Shown here: piece by piece, positions 10,058 to 17,834 of the stretch
How the letters are laid out: each line of letters starts with the position of its first letter
Numbering within the stretch: the stretch's first letter is position 1
DNA from: Aeromicrobium sp. IC_218
Lineage (GTDB): Bacteria > Actinomycetota > Actinomycetes > Propionibacteriales > Nocardioidaceae
NCBI RefSeq assembly: GCF_004336805.1
Contig: NZ_SJXM01000001.1
Span: 355,607 to 419,606, forward strand
Reading direction: 5' to 3'
DNA: 64,000 nucleotides
The notes under the pieces: generated by a model
What the model saw: only the letters and a program-made list of their open reading frames with translations
What the model was told of the DNA's origin: nothing
Databases searched by the model: none
Translations under genes and position numbers: made by a program

Positions 10058-10137
10058 GCGAGCGAAGCGAGCTCACTACCGAGCTTGTCACGGGCGGTCG
10101 TCCGTACCGTGGCTTTTTGATGGAGGAGCGGCCGTGA
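10054..10137 (+). CDS. 27-codon coupled ORF between resB and resC
   Basis: ATG 10054 overlaps the resB stop as ATGA, and TGA 10135-10137 overlaps the resC GTG at 10134. It begins MSERSE and carries TGGRPYRGF at residues 13-21. Length and phase are identical to the ORF at 8394, and the two starts are each exactly 80 nt before the next gene's start. It has no recognised homologue. The nucleotide blocks gagcgagcgaagcgagc and cgtccgtaccgtg are shared with the other copy. Confidence 0.45.
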   Translation: MSERSELTTELVTGGRPYRGFLMEERP

Positions 10138-11075
10138 GCCTCGAGCAGTACGCCCAGTTCTCGAACTACGCGATCGCCTCGGCGACCGTCGTCCTGGGCC
10201 TGGCGTTCCTGGCCTACCTCGTCCAGTGGGCCGTCGCCCGCAAGGTCGCGGCCGAGCCCGTGCTGGTCGCCGCCGGTGGCGCCGACACCGCCGTCGAGTC
10301 GCCCTCGGAGGAGACCGAGACGCGCTTCACGATGGCCGGCAGCATCGGCTACTCGCTGACGTCCCTCGCCGCCCTCGTGCTGCTCGCCGGCCTGGTGACC
10401 CGCGGCCTGGCGGCCGAGCGCGTCCCGTGGGGCAACATGTACGAGTTCGGCTGCGCCGCCGTCATGTGCGCGCTGATCGCCTACCTCGCGCTGGTCAAGG
10501 TCTGGGACATCGACTGGGTCGGCAGCATCATCACCGGCATCGGCACGGTCGTGCTCGGCGCCTCGATGCTCGTGTACGTCCCGGCCGGTCCGCTCGTGCC
10601 CGCGCTGCACTCCTACTGGCTCGTCATGCACGTGCTCGCCGCGATGATCGCCGGCGCCGCGTTCGTCATCGGTGCCGCCGCGTCGGCGCTGTTCCTGGTC
10701 AAGTCGCGGGCCGAGAAGCGCACCCCGGAGGAGGCCCGCACGGGCATGCTCTGGCGGATGCCGTCGGCCGCGCGGATGGACCAGCTCGCCTACCGGGTCA
10801 ACGCCTTCGCCTTCCCGGTGTGGACGTTCGCGGCGTTGATCTCGGGCCCGATCTGGGCGCAGTACGCCTGGGGCCGCTACTGGGGCTGGGACCCCAAGGA
10901 GGTCTGGGCGTTCATCACGTGGGTGGTCTACGCCGGCTACCTGCACGCTCGCGCGACCGCGGGCTGGAAGGGCAAGGCCGCGGCCATCCTGTGCCTGGTC
11001 GGCTTCGCCACGTTCGTGTTCAACTTCGTCGGCGTCAACCTGTTCGTCCCCGGCCTGCACTCCTACGCCAAGTAG
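10134..11075 (+). CDS. resC: Cytochrome c biogenesis protein ResC/CcsB
   Basis: 313 residues from GTG 10134, set by overlap with the small ORF; the ribosome site TGGAGGAG lies just upstream. It has multiple membrane helices and the heme-handling WWD motif WGRYWGWDPKEVW at residues 246-258, diagnostic for CcsA/CcsB/ResC. It partners ResB in heme export and ligation to apocytochrome c. It ends the cytochrome c maturation operon; an inverted repeat follows at 11116-11178. Confidence 0.96.
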   Translation: MSLEQYAQFSNYAIASATVVLGLAFLAYLVQWAVARKVAAEPVLVAAGGADTAVESPSEETETRFTMAGSIGYSLTSLAALVLLAGLVTRGLAAERVPWGNMYEFGCAAVMCALIAYLALVKVWDIDWVGSIITGIGTVVLGASMLVYVPAGPLVPALHSYWLVMHVLAAMIAGAAFVIGAAASALFLVKSRAEKRTPEEARTGMLWRMPSAARMDQLAYRVNAFAFPVWTFAALISGPIWAQYAWGRYWGWDPKEVWAFITWVVYAGYLHARATAGWKGKAAAILCLVGFATFVFNFVGVNLFVPGLHSYAK

Positions 11076-11115
11076 CCCGCGCCGGGTCCTCACCTCTCGA
11101 GGGTCGTCGCCTTCA

Positions 11116-11178
11116 CGCTGAGTGTGACGTCTCGGGGGTGGATCGACCGGATCCGGCCCCGGAACGTCACACTCAGCG
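11116..11178. repeat. Dispersed inverted repeat, copy A
   Basis: Perfect 15-bp arms, CGCTGAGTGTGACGT (11116-11130) and its complement (11164-11178), with a further CGGGG/CCCCG pairing inside. The sequence from about 11119 to 11184 is closely repeated at 12615-12680. It lies just after resC and could act as a terminator; the repeated interior suggests a small REP or MITE-like element. Confidence 0.8.
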
Positions 11179-11209
11179 GGAGCCGTCGCCGTACCCAGGA
11201 GGTGAGCCG

Positions 11210-11491
11210 GTGTTCTCGGGAGAGTACGGCTGGCCGACCCTGGCCGGTCTCCTGTTCGGCCGGCTGCTCGACCGTGGCGGCCGGCGCGACACCCCGTACC
11301 AGGCCTACGCCGCGGCGTGGCGCGTCGCCGAGCGCGAGGAGTGCTGGGACGAGGCGATCCTGCGGCAGGAGCTCAAGGACGGCAACGTCCCCGGAGCGTA
11401 CGACGCCGACGACCGACCCGAGCTGCGCGTCTACCTCGAGCGCTGGCGGGCGCGGGTGCACCTGCGCGAGGTCCCGCGCCGCGAGCGCTGA
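11210..11491 (+). CDS. Hypothetical protein, 93 residues
   Basis: GTG 11210 is preceded by a very good ribosome site, AGGAGGTGA, 4-5 nt upstream, which makes this small gene credible. The protein is soluble and rich in Arg, Glu, Trp and Tyr (for example WRVAEREECWDEAIL and PELRVYLERW), with no membrane segment or known motif. I do not recognise it. It lies alone between repeat copy A and the YdcF-like gene. Confidence 0.7.
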   Translation: MFSGEYGWPTLAGLLFGRLLDRGGRRDTPYQAYAAAWRVAEREECWDEAILRQELKDGNVPGAYDADDRPELRVYLERWRARVHLREVPRRER

Positions 11492-11538
11492 CCGTCCCCT
11501 TCGTGGCCCGAGAAGCGCCCGTCCCCGTCCGGCTTGGC

Positions 11539-11544
11539 TAGGGT
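11539..11544 (+). promoter_or_regulatory. Leaderless-type -10 element of the YdcF-like gene
   Basis: TAGGGT, 7 nt before GTG 11552; no Shine-Dalgarno sequence. Confidence 0.6.
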
Positions 11545-11551
11545 CGGGCGC

Positions 11552-12601
11552 GTGAGCGGCACGCTGCAGGTCCTGGGTCAGGTGCTGGGAGCCGTCATCA
11601 GCGTCGCGGTCGTCGCCGGGCTGCTCGTGTGGTCGCTGCGGCGCGACCCGCGCTCGTTGCGCAACGGGTTCCTGCTGCTCCTGACGGTGCACTACGTGCT
11701 CGGCCTCCTCGCGGTGCTGGTCGCCACGTCGTCCGCGCTGGAGTGGGCCGCCGACGTGGTCGGGCTGGTGGTGCTCGCGGTCGTGGGCCTCGGGCTGATG
11801 CTGCTGCCGTTCCTACTCCTGGTCGACGGGGTGCTGATGGTGCGGCGGGAGCGTCGCACGCTCGGCAACGCGCTGTCGCTGCTCGTCGGGCTCGCGCTGC
11901 TGGCGCTGCCCGTCGTGCTGGTGCTCCTGCTGCGTCACGAGAACCCGGTCACCGGCTCGGTGGCCGTGGGCCTGCTCACCGCCCAGGCATGCATGAGCCT
12001 GCTGTTTCTCGTCTTCGCCGTGCACACGGCCCTCTACGCCCGCGTGGCCCGCCGCGCTCCCGCACGCGCGGTCATCGTGCTCGGCTCCGGTCTCGTCCGG
12101 GGCGCGGTGCCGCCGCTGCTCGCCGGACGCCTGCGCCGCGCAGTCGCCGCGGCCCGGGACCGGAGCGGACGGGACGGCGTCCCCGTGCTCGTGCCCTCGG
12201 GTGGACGCGGTGCCGACGAGCCGGTCGCGGAGGGCGTGGCGATGGCCGCCTGGCTCGGCGAGCACGGGGTCCGTGCCGAGGACGTCCTGGTCGAGGACCG
12301 CGCGCGGACGACGCGGGAGAACCTGCTGCTCAGCGTCGCGCTGCTCGAGCGTCACGGCGTGCGCCCGCCCTACCTCGTGGTCACGAACGACTATCACGCG
12401 CCGCGAGCGGCGATGCTCGCGCGACGGCTGGGCATCGACGCGCAGGCCGTCGGTGCGCCGACCGCGCTGTACTACTGGCCCAGCGCCTACCTGCGGGAGT
12501 TCGTCGCGGTGATGCGTGAGCAGCGGGCGCTGCTGGCCGTGTCCGGACTGGCGGTGGTGACCATGGCGACGCTGACCTGGCTGTCGCTGACCGCCCGCTG
12601 A
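11552..12601 (+). CDS. YdcF/ElyC family (DUF218) membrane protein
   Basis: 349 residues from GTG 11552, chosen because TAGGGT lies 7 nt upstream. The N-terminal ~160 residues contain about four to five hydrophobic segments. Residues about 170-315 form a DUF218 domain (AVIVLGSGLVRG at its start, VVTNDYHAPRAAMLARRLG later), and one more membrane segment ends the protein. Relatives such as SanA and ElyC are linked to envelope integrity, but no reaction is established for this branch. Confidence 0.8.
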   Translation: MSGTLQVLGQVLGAVISVAVVAGLLVWSLRRDPRSLRNGFLLLLTVHYVLGLLAVLVATSSALEWAADVVGLVVLAVVGLGLMLLPFLLLVDGVLMVRRERRTLGNALSLLVGLALLALPVVLVLLLRHENPVTGSVAVGLLTAQACMSLLFLVFAVHTALYARVARRAPARAVIVLGSGLVRGAVPPLLAGRLRRAVAAARDRSGRDGVPVLVPSGGRGADEPVAEGVAMAAWLGEHGVRAEDVLVEDRARTTRENLLLSVALLERHGVRPPYLVVTNDYHAPRAAMLARRLGIDAQAVGAPTALYYWPSAYLREFVAVMREQRALLAVSGLAVVTMATLTWLSLTAR

Positions 12602-12614
12602 ACCGGCACGTGGG

Positions 12615-12680
12615 TGAGCGTGACGTCTCGGCGGGTGGATCGGTGGATCTCGGCCCCGAAACGTCACACTCAGCGAGAGC
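12615..12680. repeat. Dispersed inverted repeat, copy B
   Basis: Same element as at 11116-11178: TGAGCGTGACGT (12615-12626) against ACGTCACACTCA (12661-12672), one mismatch, with the shared interior GGGTGGATCG and CGGCCCCG. It lies after the YdcF-like gene, about 10 nt before the promoter of the next gene. Confidence 0.75.
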
Positions 12681-12688
12681 TGAACGTC

Positions 12689-12694
12689 TAGGCT
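12689..12694 (+). promoter_or_regulatory. Leaderless-type -10 element upstream of 12701
   Basis: TAGGCT, 6 nt before GTG 12701. It favours that start over ATG 12746, or it marks a 45-nt leader. Confidence 0.5.
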
Positions 12695-12700
12695 CGCGGC

Positions 12701-13417
12701 GTGGTGGACCCCCCCGGACCCCACGCCGCACCGACAAGGACGTCCATGAGCGAGCCCGAGACCCCCAGCACCACCACGCCGTCGCCGGACGAGTGGGCGT
12801 ACCGCTACGACCGCCTGATCGGCGCCATCCTGCTCTGCACCCTCGCGATCATCGCGACCGTGATCGTGACCGGCGTCGTCGTCGTCCAGCGGGTGGACGA
12901 CGCCGCGGCGGCTCAGGACGGGTGGAGCGCCGACGAGGTCGAGCTCGCGATCGGGCGGGCGGAGAGCGCCGCCGACGACGCGAGCTCGGTGGTCACCGAC
13001 CTGGAGGCTCGGCTGGAGGAGGAGCGCGAGCGGGAGTCCCGGGTCACCGAGCCCCCGGCCGCGGCCACCGCTCTCATGCCGGTCCGTGTGACGTCGCAGC
13101 GGGCCGACCTCGGCGAGGCCGTGAACCTCGGCGACGTGCGGATCGCCTCCGGCTGGGAGCTGCGGACGGTCAGGCCGGCCACGGAGATGACGGACGCGTC
13201 CATGCAGCTGGAGAACATCCGGGTGTCGATCACCAGGGCCAGGAGCGCGCTCAGCTCGGTCAGCTTCGAGCTCCGCGACGCCGACGGGCGGGCCGTCGGC
13301 ACCGGCTGGTGCTACGCGCCGCCCGAGGCCGACACCCAGCCCGAGGTGTGGTGCCAGCCGTTCGCGGTGACCGGCAAGCCGGTCGTCGCGAAGGTGGGCG
13401 GCGTGATCCGCTCGTAG
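12701..13417 (+). CDS. Hypothetical single-pass membrane protein
   Basis: 238 residues from GTG 12701 (leaderless signal) or 223 from ATG 12746; the first 15 codons are Pro/Thr-rich and may not be translated. One membrane helix, LIGAILLCTLAIIATVIV, lies near residues 50-70. A Glu/Arg/Ala-rich predicted coiled coil follows, then a C-terminal extracytoplasmic domain with two cysteines (GWCYAPPE and VWCQPFAV) that could form a disulfide. No family is recognised. It precedes the ABC exporter genes but has its own promoter. Confidence 0.7.
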   Translation: MVDPPGPHAAPTRTSMSEPETPSTTTPSPDEWAYRYDRLIGAILLCTLAIIATVIVTGVVVVQRVDDAAAAQDGWSADEVELAIGRAESAADDASSVVTDLEARLEEERERESRVTEPPAAATALMPVRVTSQRADLGEAVNLGDVRIASGWELRTVRPATEMTDASMQLENIRVSITRARSALSSVSFELRDADGRAVGTGWCYAPPEADTQPEVWCQPFAVTGKPVVAKVGGVIRS

Positions 13418-13454
13418 GGCGCCGGACCCGTCCCGGGCCATCGGGGCTCACCGC

Positions 13455-13460
13455 TAGGGT
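13455..13460 (+). promoter_or_regulatory. Leaderless-type -10 element of the ABC exporter operon
   Basis: TAGGGT, 7 nt before ATG 13468; no Shine-Dalgarno sequence. Confidence 0.6.
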
Positions 13461-13467
13461 GCGGCGC

Positions 13468-14370
13468 ATGGGACTGGGCATCGAGGTCGCCGGCCTCACG
13501 ATGACGTACGGCGACCTGCGCGCCGTCGACGACGTCAGCTTCAGCGTGCGGCCGGGGGAGTTCTTCGGCCTGCTGGGGCCGAACGGCGCGGGCAAGACGA
13601 CGACGCTGGAGATGATGGAGGGCCTGCGGGTGCCCGGTTCCGGCAGCGTCCGCATCGGCGACCTGGATCCGCGCCGCCGCGACACCGACCTGCAGCGGGT
13701 CATCGGGGTCCAGCTGCAGGCCTCGTCGTTCTTCGAGCGGCTCACGGTGCGCGAGCAGATCGACACCTTCGCCGCGCTGTACGGCGTCCCCGCCGGCCGC
13801 GGCCTGGCCCTGCTGGAGCAGGTCGGCCTGGTCGAAAAGGCCGACGTGCGCACCGAGGACCTGTCCGGCGGCCAGAAGCAGCGGCTGTCGATCGCCTGCG
13901 CCCTCGTGCACGACCCCGAGGTCGTCTTCCTGGACGAGCCCACGGCCGCCCTCGACCCGCAGGCTCGGCGCAACCTGTGGGACGTGCTGCGCGGGCTGAA
14001 CGAGTCCGGCCGCACCGTCGTGCTGACCACGCACTACATGGACGAGGCCGAGGCGCTGTGCGACCGGGTCGCGATCATGGACGCCGGCCGGGTGCTGCGG
14101 CTCGACACGCCCGCCGCGCTCGTCCGCGACCTCGACGCACCGGTGCGCATCAGCCTGGCGCCGGGGACGCTCGACCGGGACGCCGCCGTCGCCCTCGTGG
14201 GGGCGGACGCCGTGCGCGAGTCGCCGGCCGGGCTGGAGTTGACGACGCGTGATCCCGCCCGCGTGCTGGCCGCCCTCGCCGAGCGCGATGCCCTGGCCGG
14301 CCTCGCGGTGCGCGGGGCGAGCCTCGAGGACGTCTTCCTGTCGCTGACCGGACGGGAGTACCGCTCGTGA
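13468..14370 (+). CDS. ABC-2 type transporter, ATP-binding protein
   Basis: 300 residues. Walker A is GPNGAGKTT, the signature is LSGGQKQR, Walker B is VVFLDEP, and the H-loop lies in TTHYMDEAE. The C-terminal ~70 residues match the extension of DrrA/CcmA-type exporters. It powers the permease encoded next, whose start overlaps by GTGA. The substrate is unknown; related pairs export antibiotics, lipids or peptides. The start is set by the leaderless TAGGGT element. Confidence 0.92.
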   Translation: MGLGIEVAGLTMTYGDLRAVDDVSFSVRPGEFFGLLGPNGAGKTTTLEMMEGLRVPGSGSVRIGDLDPRRRDTDLQRVIGVQLQASSFFERLTVREQIDTFAALYGVPAGRGLALLEQVGLVEKADVRTEDLSGGQKQRLSIACALVHDPEVVFLDEPTAALDPQARRNLWDVLRGLNESGRTVVLTTHYMDEAEALCDRVAIMDAGRVLRLDTPAALVRDLDAPVRISLAPGTLDRDAAVALVGADAVRESPAGLELTTRDPARVLAALAERDALAGLAVRGASLEDVFLSLTGREYRS

Positions 14371-15425
14371 CCGCCTTCCGCAGCCTCGCCCTGGCCATGG
14401 CGCGCGGGTTCCTGCGCGACCGCATGGCCGTGTTCTTCTCGCTCGTCTTCCCGCTCATGTTCCTGGTGCTGTTCGGCGGCCTGCTGGGCGGCGACGACGC
14501 CCCGCGTCCCGAGGTCGTCCAGGTCGGCGCGGTGCCGCTGCTCGACGACGTGTCCGACCAGGAGCGCGACGTCGTGGAGTCGTCGCTGGAGCTGCGCAAG
14601 GCCGGCGACCTGGACGTGGCGCTCGAGGACGTCCGCCAGGGCGACGCCGCGGCCGCGGTCGTGCAGGACGGCGACCGGGTCGTCGTCTACTTCTCGCAGG
14701 CCGACACGATCGTGGCCGGCACCGTGCAGGGCCTGTTCCAGTCGATCGTGCAGTCCGCCAACGTCCAGGCCACGGGACGCCCGCCGGCCTACGAGCTCGC
14801 GACCGAGCGGGTCGAGGACGAGTCGCTGGAGACCATCCAGTTCGTGACGCCGGGCCTGCTCGGCTGGGCCGTGGCCATGAGCGCCACGTTCGGCGCCGCG
14901 ACCAACCTCGTCGTGTGGCGGCACAACGGGCTGCTGCGCCGGCTGCGGCTCGCGCCCGTGCGGACGTCCTCGGTGGTGCTGGCCCGGGTCGTGGTCAGCC
15001 TGCTCGTGGCCGCGGTGCAGGCGGCGGTGTTCGTCGGGCTGGGCGTCACCGCGTTCGGGCTGCAGCTGACCGGCAGCTGGTGGCTGGTCGTGCCGCTCCT
15101 GCTCGCCGGAACGCTCGCGTTCCTGTCCGTCGGCCTGCTGGCCGGGTCGGTCGCGCGCACGGAGGAGGGCGCGGTCGGCATGGCCAACTTCGTGGTGCTG
15201 CCGATGGCGTTCCTGTCCGGCTCGTTCTTCTCGCTCGAGGCGGCGCCGGCGTGGGTGCGGGGCATCGCCGAGGTGCTGCCGCTCAAGTGGCTGAACGAGG
15301 GGATGCTCGACGTCATGGTGCGCGGCCAGGGCGTCTCGGCCGTGCTGCTGCCCGTGGCCATGCTGCTCGCGTTCGCGGGCGTCCTGACCGCGGTGGCGTC
15401 CCGTCTCTTCCGCTGGGACCGCTAG
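14367..15425 (+). CDS. ABC-2 type transporter, permease
   Basis: 352 residues. One N-terminal membrane helix (FFSLVFPLMFLVLFGGLLGG), an extracytoplasmic domain of about 150 residues, and five C-terminal helices match the ABC-2/DrrB-like permease fold with a large first loop. It is coupled to the ATPase gene by a 4-nt overlap and probably forms a homodimer with two ATPase subunits. An inverted repeat follows at 15455-15518. Confidence 0.88.
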   Translation: MTAFRSLALAMARGFLRDRMAVFFSLVFPLMFLVLFGGLLGGDDAPRPEVVQVGAVPLLDDVSDQERDVVESSLELRKAGDLDVALEDVRQGDAAAAVVQDGDRVVVYFSQADTIVAGTVQGLFQSIVQSANVQATGRPPAYELATERVEDESLETIQFVTPGLLGWAVAMSATFGAATNLVVWRHNGLLRRLRLAPVRTSSVVLARVVVSLLVAAVQAAVFVGLGVTAFGLQLTGSWWLVVPLLLAGTLAFLSVGLLAGSVARTEEGAVGMANFVVLPMAFLSGSFFSLEAAPAWVRGIAEVLPLKWLNEGMLDVMVRGQGVSAVLLPVAMLLAFAGVLTAVASRLFRWDR

Positions 15426-15454
15426 CCCGGAGGCCCACCCGGCCTCGGTGCCAC

Positions 15455-15518
15455 CGCGATGTGTGTCACCGCGAACGGGGTCGGCCGCGATCGGACGTCC
15501 GGGGCGTCACACATCGCG
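15455..15518. repeat. Intergenic inverted repeat, copy C
   Basis: Perfect 11-bp arms CGCGATGTGTG (15455-15465) and CACACATCGCG (15508-15518) around a GC-rich 42-nt interior. It lies between the convergent ABC permease and PLDc_N genes and may terminate both. It shares the GTGTG/CACAC ends of copies A and B, but the interior is different. Confidence 0.65.
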
Positions 15519-15560
15519 CCGGAGGGCGGCTCGGGTGACCCGTCCTCGGGGAGGAGGGGC

Positions 15561-15824
15561 TCAGAGGCCGCGGAGGTAGTCCGGGTCGTCGTCGGGGCCG
15601 AGGGGGCGCGGACGACGCGGGCCGGGGCCGCGCGACGCGGGTCCCTGACGGCGCGAGCCGAGGAACAGCCAGGCGACCGGGCCGACGATCGGCAGGATCA
15701 GCACCGTCACGATCCACAGCGGCTTGGGCAGCACCCGCACGTCCTGGCGCGGTGTGGCGATGACGTCGAACAACGAGTACACCGCGAGTGCCACCGCGAC
15801 GACGGCGATGAGTGCCTTGCCCAT
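15561..15824 (-). CDS. Small PLDc_N-domain membrane protein
   Basis: 87 residues from ATG 15824, chosen because TACGCT lies 6 nt upstream on this strand. Two membrane helices (ALIAVVAVALAVYSLFDVI and IVTVLILPIVGPVAWLFLG) flank LPKPLWI; GPVAWLFLGSR is the PLDc_N family hallmark. A Pro/Arg-rich cytoplasmic tail follows. Function is unknown; such proteins are common in actinobacteria. It is divergent from the DUF4229 gene. Confidence 0.8.
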   Translation of the reverse strand: MGKALIAVVAVALAVYSLFDVIATPRQDVRVLPKPLWIVTVLILPIVGPVAWLFLGSRRQGPASRGPGPRRPRPLGPDDDPDYLRGL

Positions 15825-15830
15825 GGGGCC

Positions 15831-15836
15831 AGCGTA
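15831..15836 (-). promoter_or_regulatory. Leaderless-type -10 element of the PLDc_N gene
   Basis: TACGCT on the minus strand, 6 nt before ATG 15824. Confidence 0.6.
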
Positions 15837-15850
15837 CGGGGCCGGGGAAG

Positions 15851-15856
15851 TAGGCT
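15851..15856 (+). promoter_or_regulatory. Leaderless-type -10 element of the DUF4229 gene
   Basis: TAGGCT, 7 nt before GTG 15864. It faces away from the PLDc_N promoter 15 nt to the left. Confidence 0.6.
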
Positions 15857-15863
15857 CGGGGGC

Positions 15864-16130
15864 GTGAGCGCGTTCTGGAAGTACACCCTCGCCCGGCTCG
15901 GGCTGTTCGTGGCCTGCTTCGCGGTCTTCTTCGTCGTCCTGTCGCTGTTCTTCAAGACCGACGAGACCCTCGTGCTGCTCGCGGCCCTGGGCGGCCTGCT
16001 CACCTCGGCGCTGCTCTCGTTCTTCGTCCTGCGCGGACTGCGCGACGACCTCGCCCGTCAGGTCTCCGACCGCGCGGCGAACATGAGCCGTCGCATCGAG
16101 GAGTCGCGGCGTGCCGAAGACGTCGACTGA
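15864..16130 (+). CDS. DUF4229-like small membrane protein
   Basis: 88 residues with two membrane helices ([19 protein letters not shown] and [21 protein letters not shown]) and a charged C-terminal helix ([15 protein letters not shown]). It resembles the DUF4229 family of actinobacteria, usually found beside menaquinone or biotin genes; function unknown. Its end overlaps the next gene by 20 nt, so the two are likely cotranscribed. Confidence 0.75.
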   Translation: MSAFWKYTLARLGLFVACFAVFFVVLSLFFKTDETLVLLAALGGLLTSALLSFFVLRGLRDDLARQVSDRAANMSRRIEESRRAEDVD

Positions 16131-17199
16131 CGCGCGGGCCTGGATCGACGAGGCGGTCCGTCGCGTCGAGGCCGACGCCAACCGCAGCGCCGACACCCAC
16201 CTGCACGCCTTCGAGCTGCCGGTCGACGGCGTCCACCTGTACCTGAAGGACGAGTCGGTGCACCCCACCGGCAGCCTCAAGCACCGCCTGGCGCGCTCGC
16301 TGTTCCTCTACGCGCTGTGCAACGGCTGGATCGGCCCGGGCACCACGGTCGTCGAGGCGTCGAGCGGCTCGACCGCCGTGTCGGAGGCGTACTTCGCCCG
16401 GCTGCTCGGCCTGCCGTTCGTCGCGGTCATGCCGCGCACCACGAGCGCCGAGAAGGTCGCGCTCATCGAGTGGTACGGCGGACGCTGCCACTTCGTCGAC
16501 GAGGCCGGCGAGGTCTACGCCGAGGCGGCGCGGGTCGCGCGTGAGTGCGACGGGCACTACATGGACCAGTTCACGTTCGCCGAGCGCGCGACCGACTGGC
16601 GCGGCAACAACAACATCGCCGAGTCGATCTACGAGCAGATGGCCGCCGAGCCCCACCCCGTCCCGGCGTGGGTCGTGGTGAGCGCCGGCACCGGCGGCAC
16701 GTCGGCCACCATCGGCCGCTTCGTCCGGTACCGCCGGCTGCCCACGCGGCTGCTGGTCGCCGACCCGGACGGCTCGGCGTTCTACGACGGCTGGGAGCAG
16801 GACTCCTCCGACGTCGTCACCGGGTGCCGTCCGCGCATCGAGGGCATCGGACGTCCGCGGGTCGAGCCGTCGTTCGTCGGCGGGGTCGTCGACGACATGC
16901 TGCGCGTGCCCGACGCCGCCTCGATCGCGGCCATGCGCTGGGCGTCGCGGCGGCTCGGCCGCCCGGTCGGCGGCTCGACCGGCACCAACCTGTGGGCCGC
17001 GCTGACCGTGGTCGAGCGCATGCGCGCCGCGGGCGAGCAGGGCAGCGTCGTGACGCTGCTGTGCGACGGCGGCGAGCGCTACGCCCACACCTACTACGAC
17101 GACGGGTGGCTGGCCGAGCACGACCTCGACCCCACCCCCTACGCCGCCGTGCTCGACGAGCTCGACCGCACCGGCGTCTTCTCTCCCCAAGGAGCCTGA
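16111..17199 (+). CDS. cds1: PLP-dependent L-cysteine desulfhydrase (Cds1 type)
   Basis: 362 residues, starting at GTG 16111 behind GAGGAG. It belongs to the cysteine synthase superfamily, with the PLP lysine K57 in [12 protein letters not shown] and the phosphate loop [13 protein letters not shown]. Stretches such as [17 protein letters not shown] and [14 protein letters not shown] are characteristic of mycobacterial Cds1 (Rv3684), which releases H2S, pyruvate and ammonia from cysteine. Function is assigned from that family; H2S production has been linked to respiration and redox balance. It overlaps DUF4229 upstream and the YitT gene downstream. Confidence 0.85.
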   Translation: MPKTSTDARAWIDEAVRRVEADANRSADTHLHAFELPVDGVHLYLKDESVHPTGSLKHRLARSLFLYALCNGWIGPGTTVVEASSGSTAVSEAYFARLLGLPFVAVMPRTTSAEKVALIEWYGGRCHFVDEAGEVYAEAARVARECDGHYMDQFTFAERATDWRGNNNIAESIYEQMAAEPHPVPAWVVVSAGTGGTSATIGRFVRYRRLPTRLLVADPDGSAFYDGWEQDSSDVVTGCRPRIEGIGRPRVEPSFVGGVVDDMLRVPDAASIAAMRWASRRLGRPVGGSTGTNLWAALTVVERMRAAGEQGSVVTLLCDGGERYAHTYYDDGWLAEHDLDPTPYAAVLDELDRTGVFSPQGA

Positions 17200-17834
17200 T
17201 GACCAGCACCACCCCGCCGCCGAGTGCAGTCCACACGGCGGCGCCGCACACGCGCGTCGAGGACGCCCTGGCGCTGCTCATCGGCACGTTCGTCGTGTCG
17301 CTGGGCCTGCACCTGCTGCGCTCGGCCGAGCTGGTCACCGGCGGCACGGCCGGCCTGTCGCTGCTGATCGACCAGGTCGTGCCGATCCCGTTCGCGTGGC
17401 TGTTCCTGCTCGTGAACGTCCCGTTCTTCCTGCTCGGCGGGATCCTCAAGGGCTGGGCGTTCGCGGCGAAGACCGTCCTGGGCGTCGGCCTGGTGTCGGC
17501 ATTCTCGGCGCTGCACCCGCACGCCCTTCCCGACCTGCACCCCGGCAGCGCGCTCTACGCGGCCGTCGCGGGCAACCTGCTGTGCGGCATCGGCATGCTC
17601 ATCCTGTTCCGCCACGGATCGAGCCTGGGCGGCTTCAACGTCATGGCCCTGCTGGCCCAGGAGCGGCTCGGGCTCAACGCCGGCTACGTACAGATGTGCC
17701 TGGACGTCGCGGTCGTGCTCGGCGCCTTCGCCGTGGCGTCGCCGACGCTGGTGCTGTGCTCGGCGGTCGGCGCGGTCGTGATGAACATCGTCATCGCGCT
17801 CAACCACCGGCCGGGGCGCTACCTCGGGATGTAG
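17199..17834 (+). CDS. YitT family membrane protein
   Basis: 211 residues from ATG 17199, overlapping the cds1 stop (TGATG), with AAGGAG upstream. Five to six membrane helices match the YitT/YczE-type fold (LVTGGTAGLSLLIDQ near the start, SSLGGFNVMALLAQERLG in the middle). Function is unknown. It lacks the C-terminal DUF2179 domain of long YitT proteins. Its TAG stop abuts the menA stop on the other strand with no gap. Confidence 0.8.
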   Translation: MTSTTPPPSAVHTAAPHTRVEDALALLIGTFVVSLGLHLLRSAELVTGGTAGLSLLIDQVVPIPFAWLFLLVNVPFFLLGGILKGWAFAAKTVLGVGLVSAFSALHPHALPDLHPGSALYAAVAGNLLCGIGMLILFRHGSSLGGFNVMALLAQERLGLNAGYVQMCLDVAVVLGAFAVASPTLVLCSAVGAVVMNIVIALNHRPGRYLGM

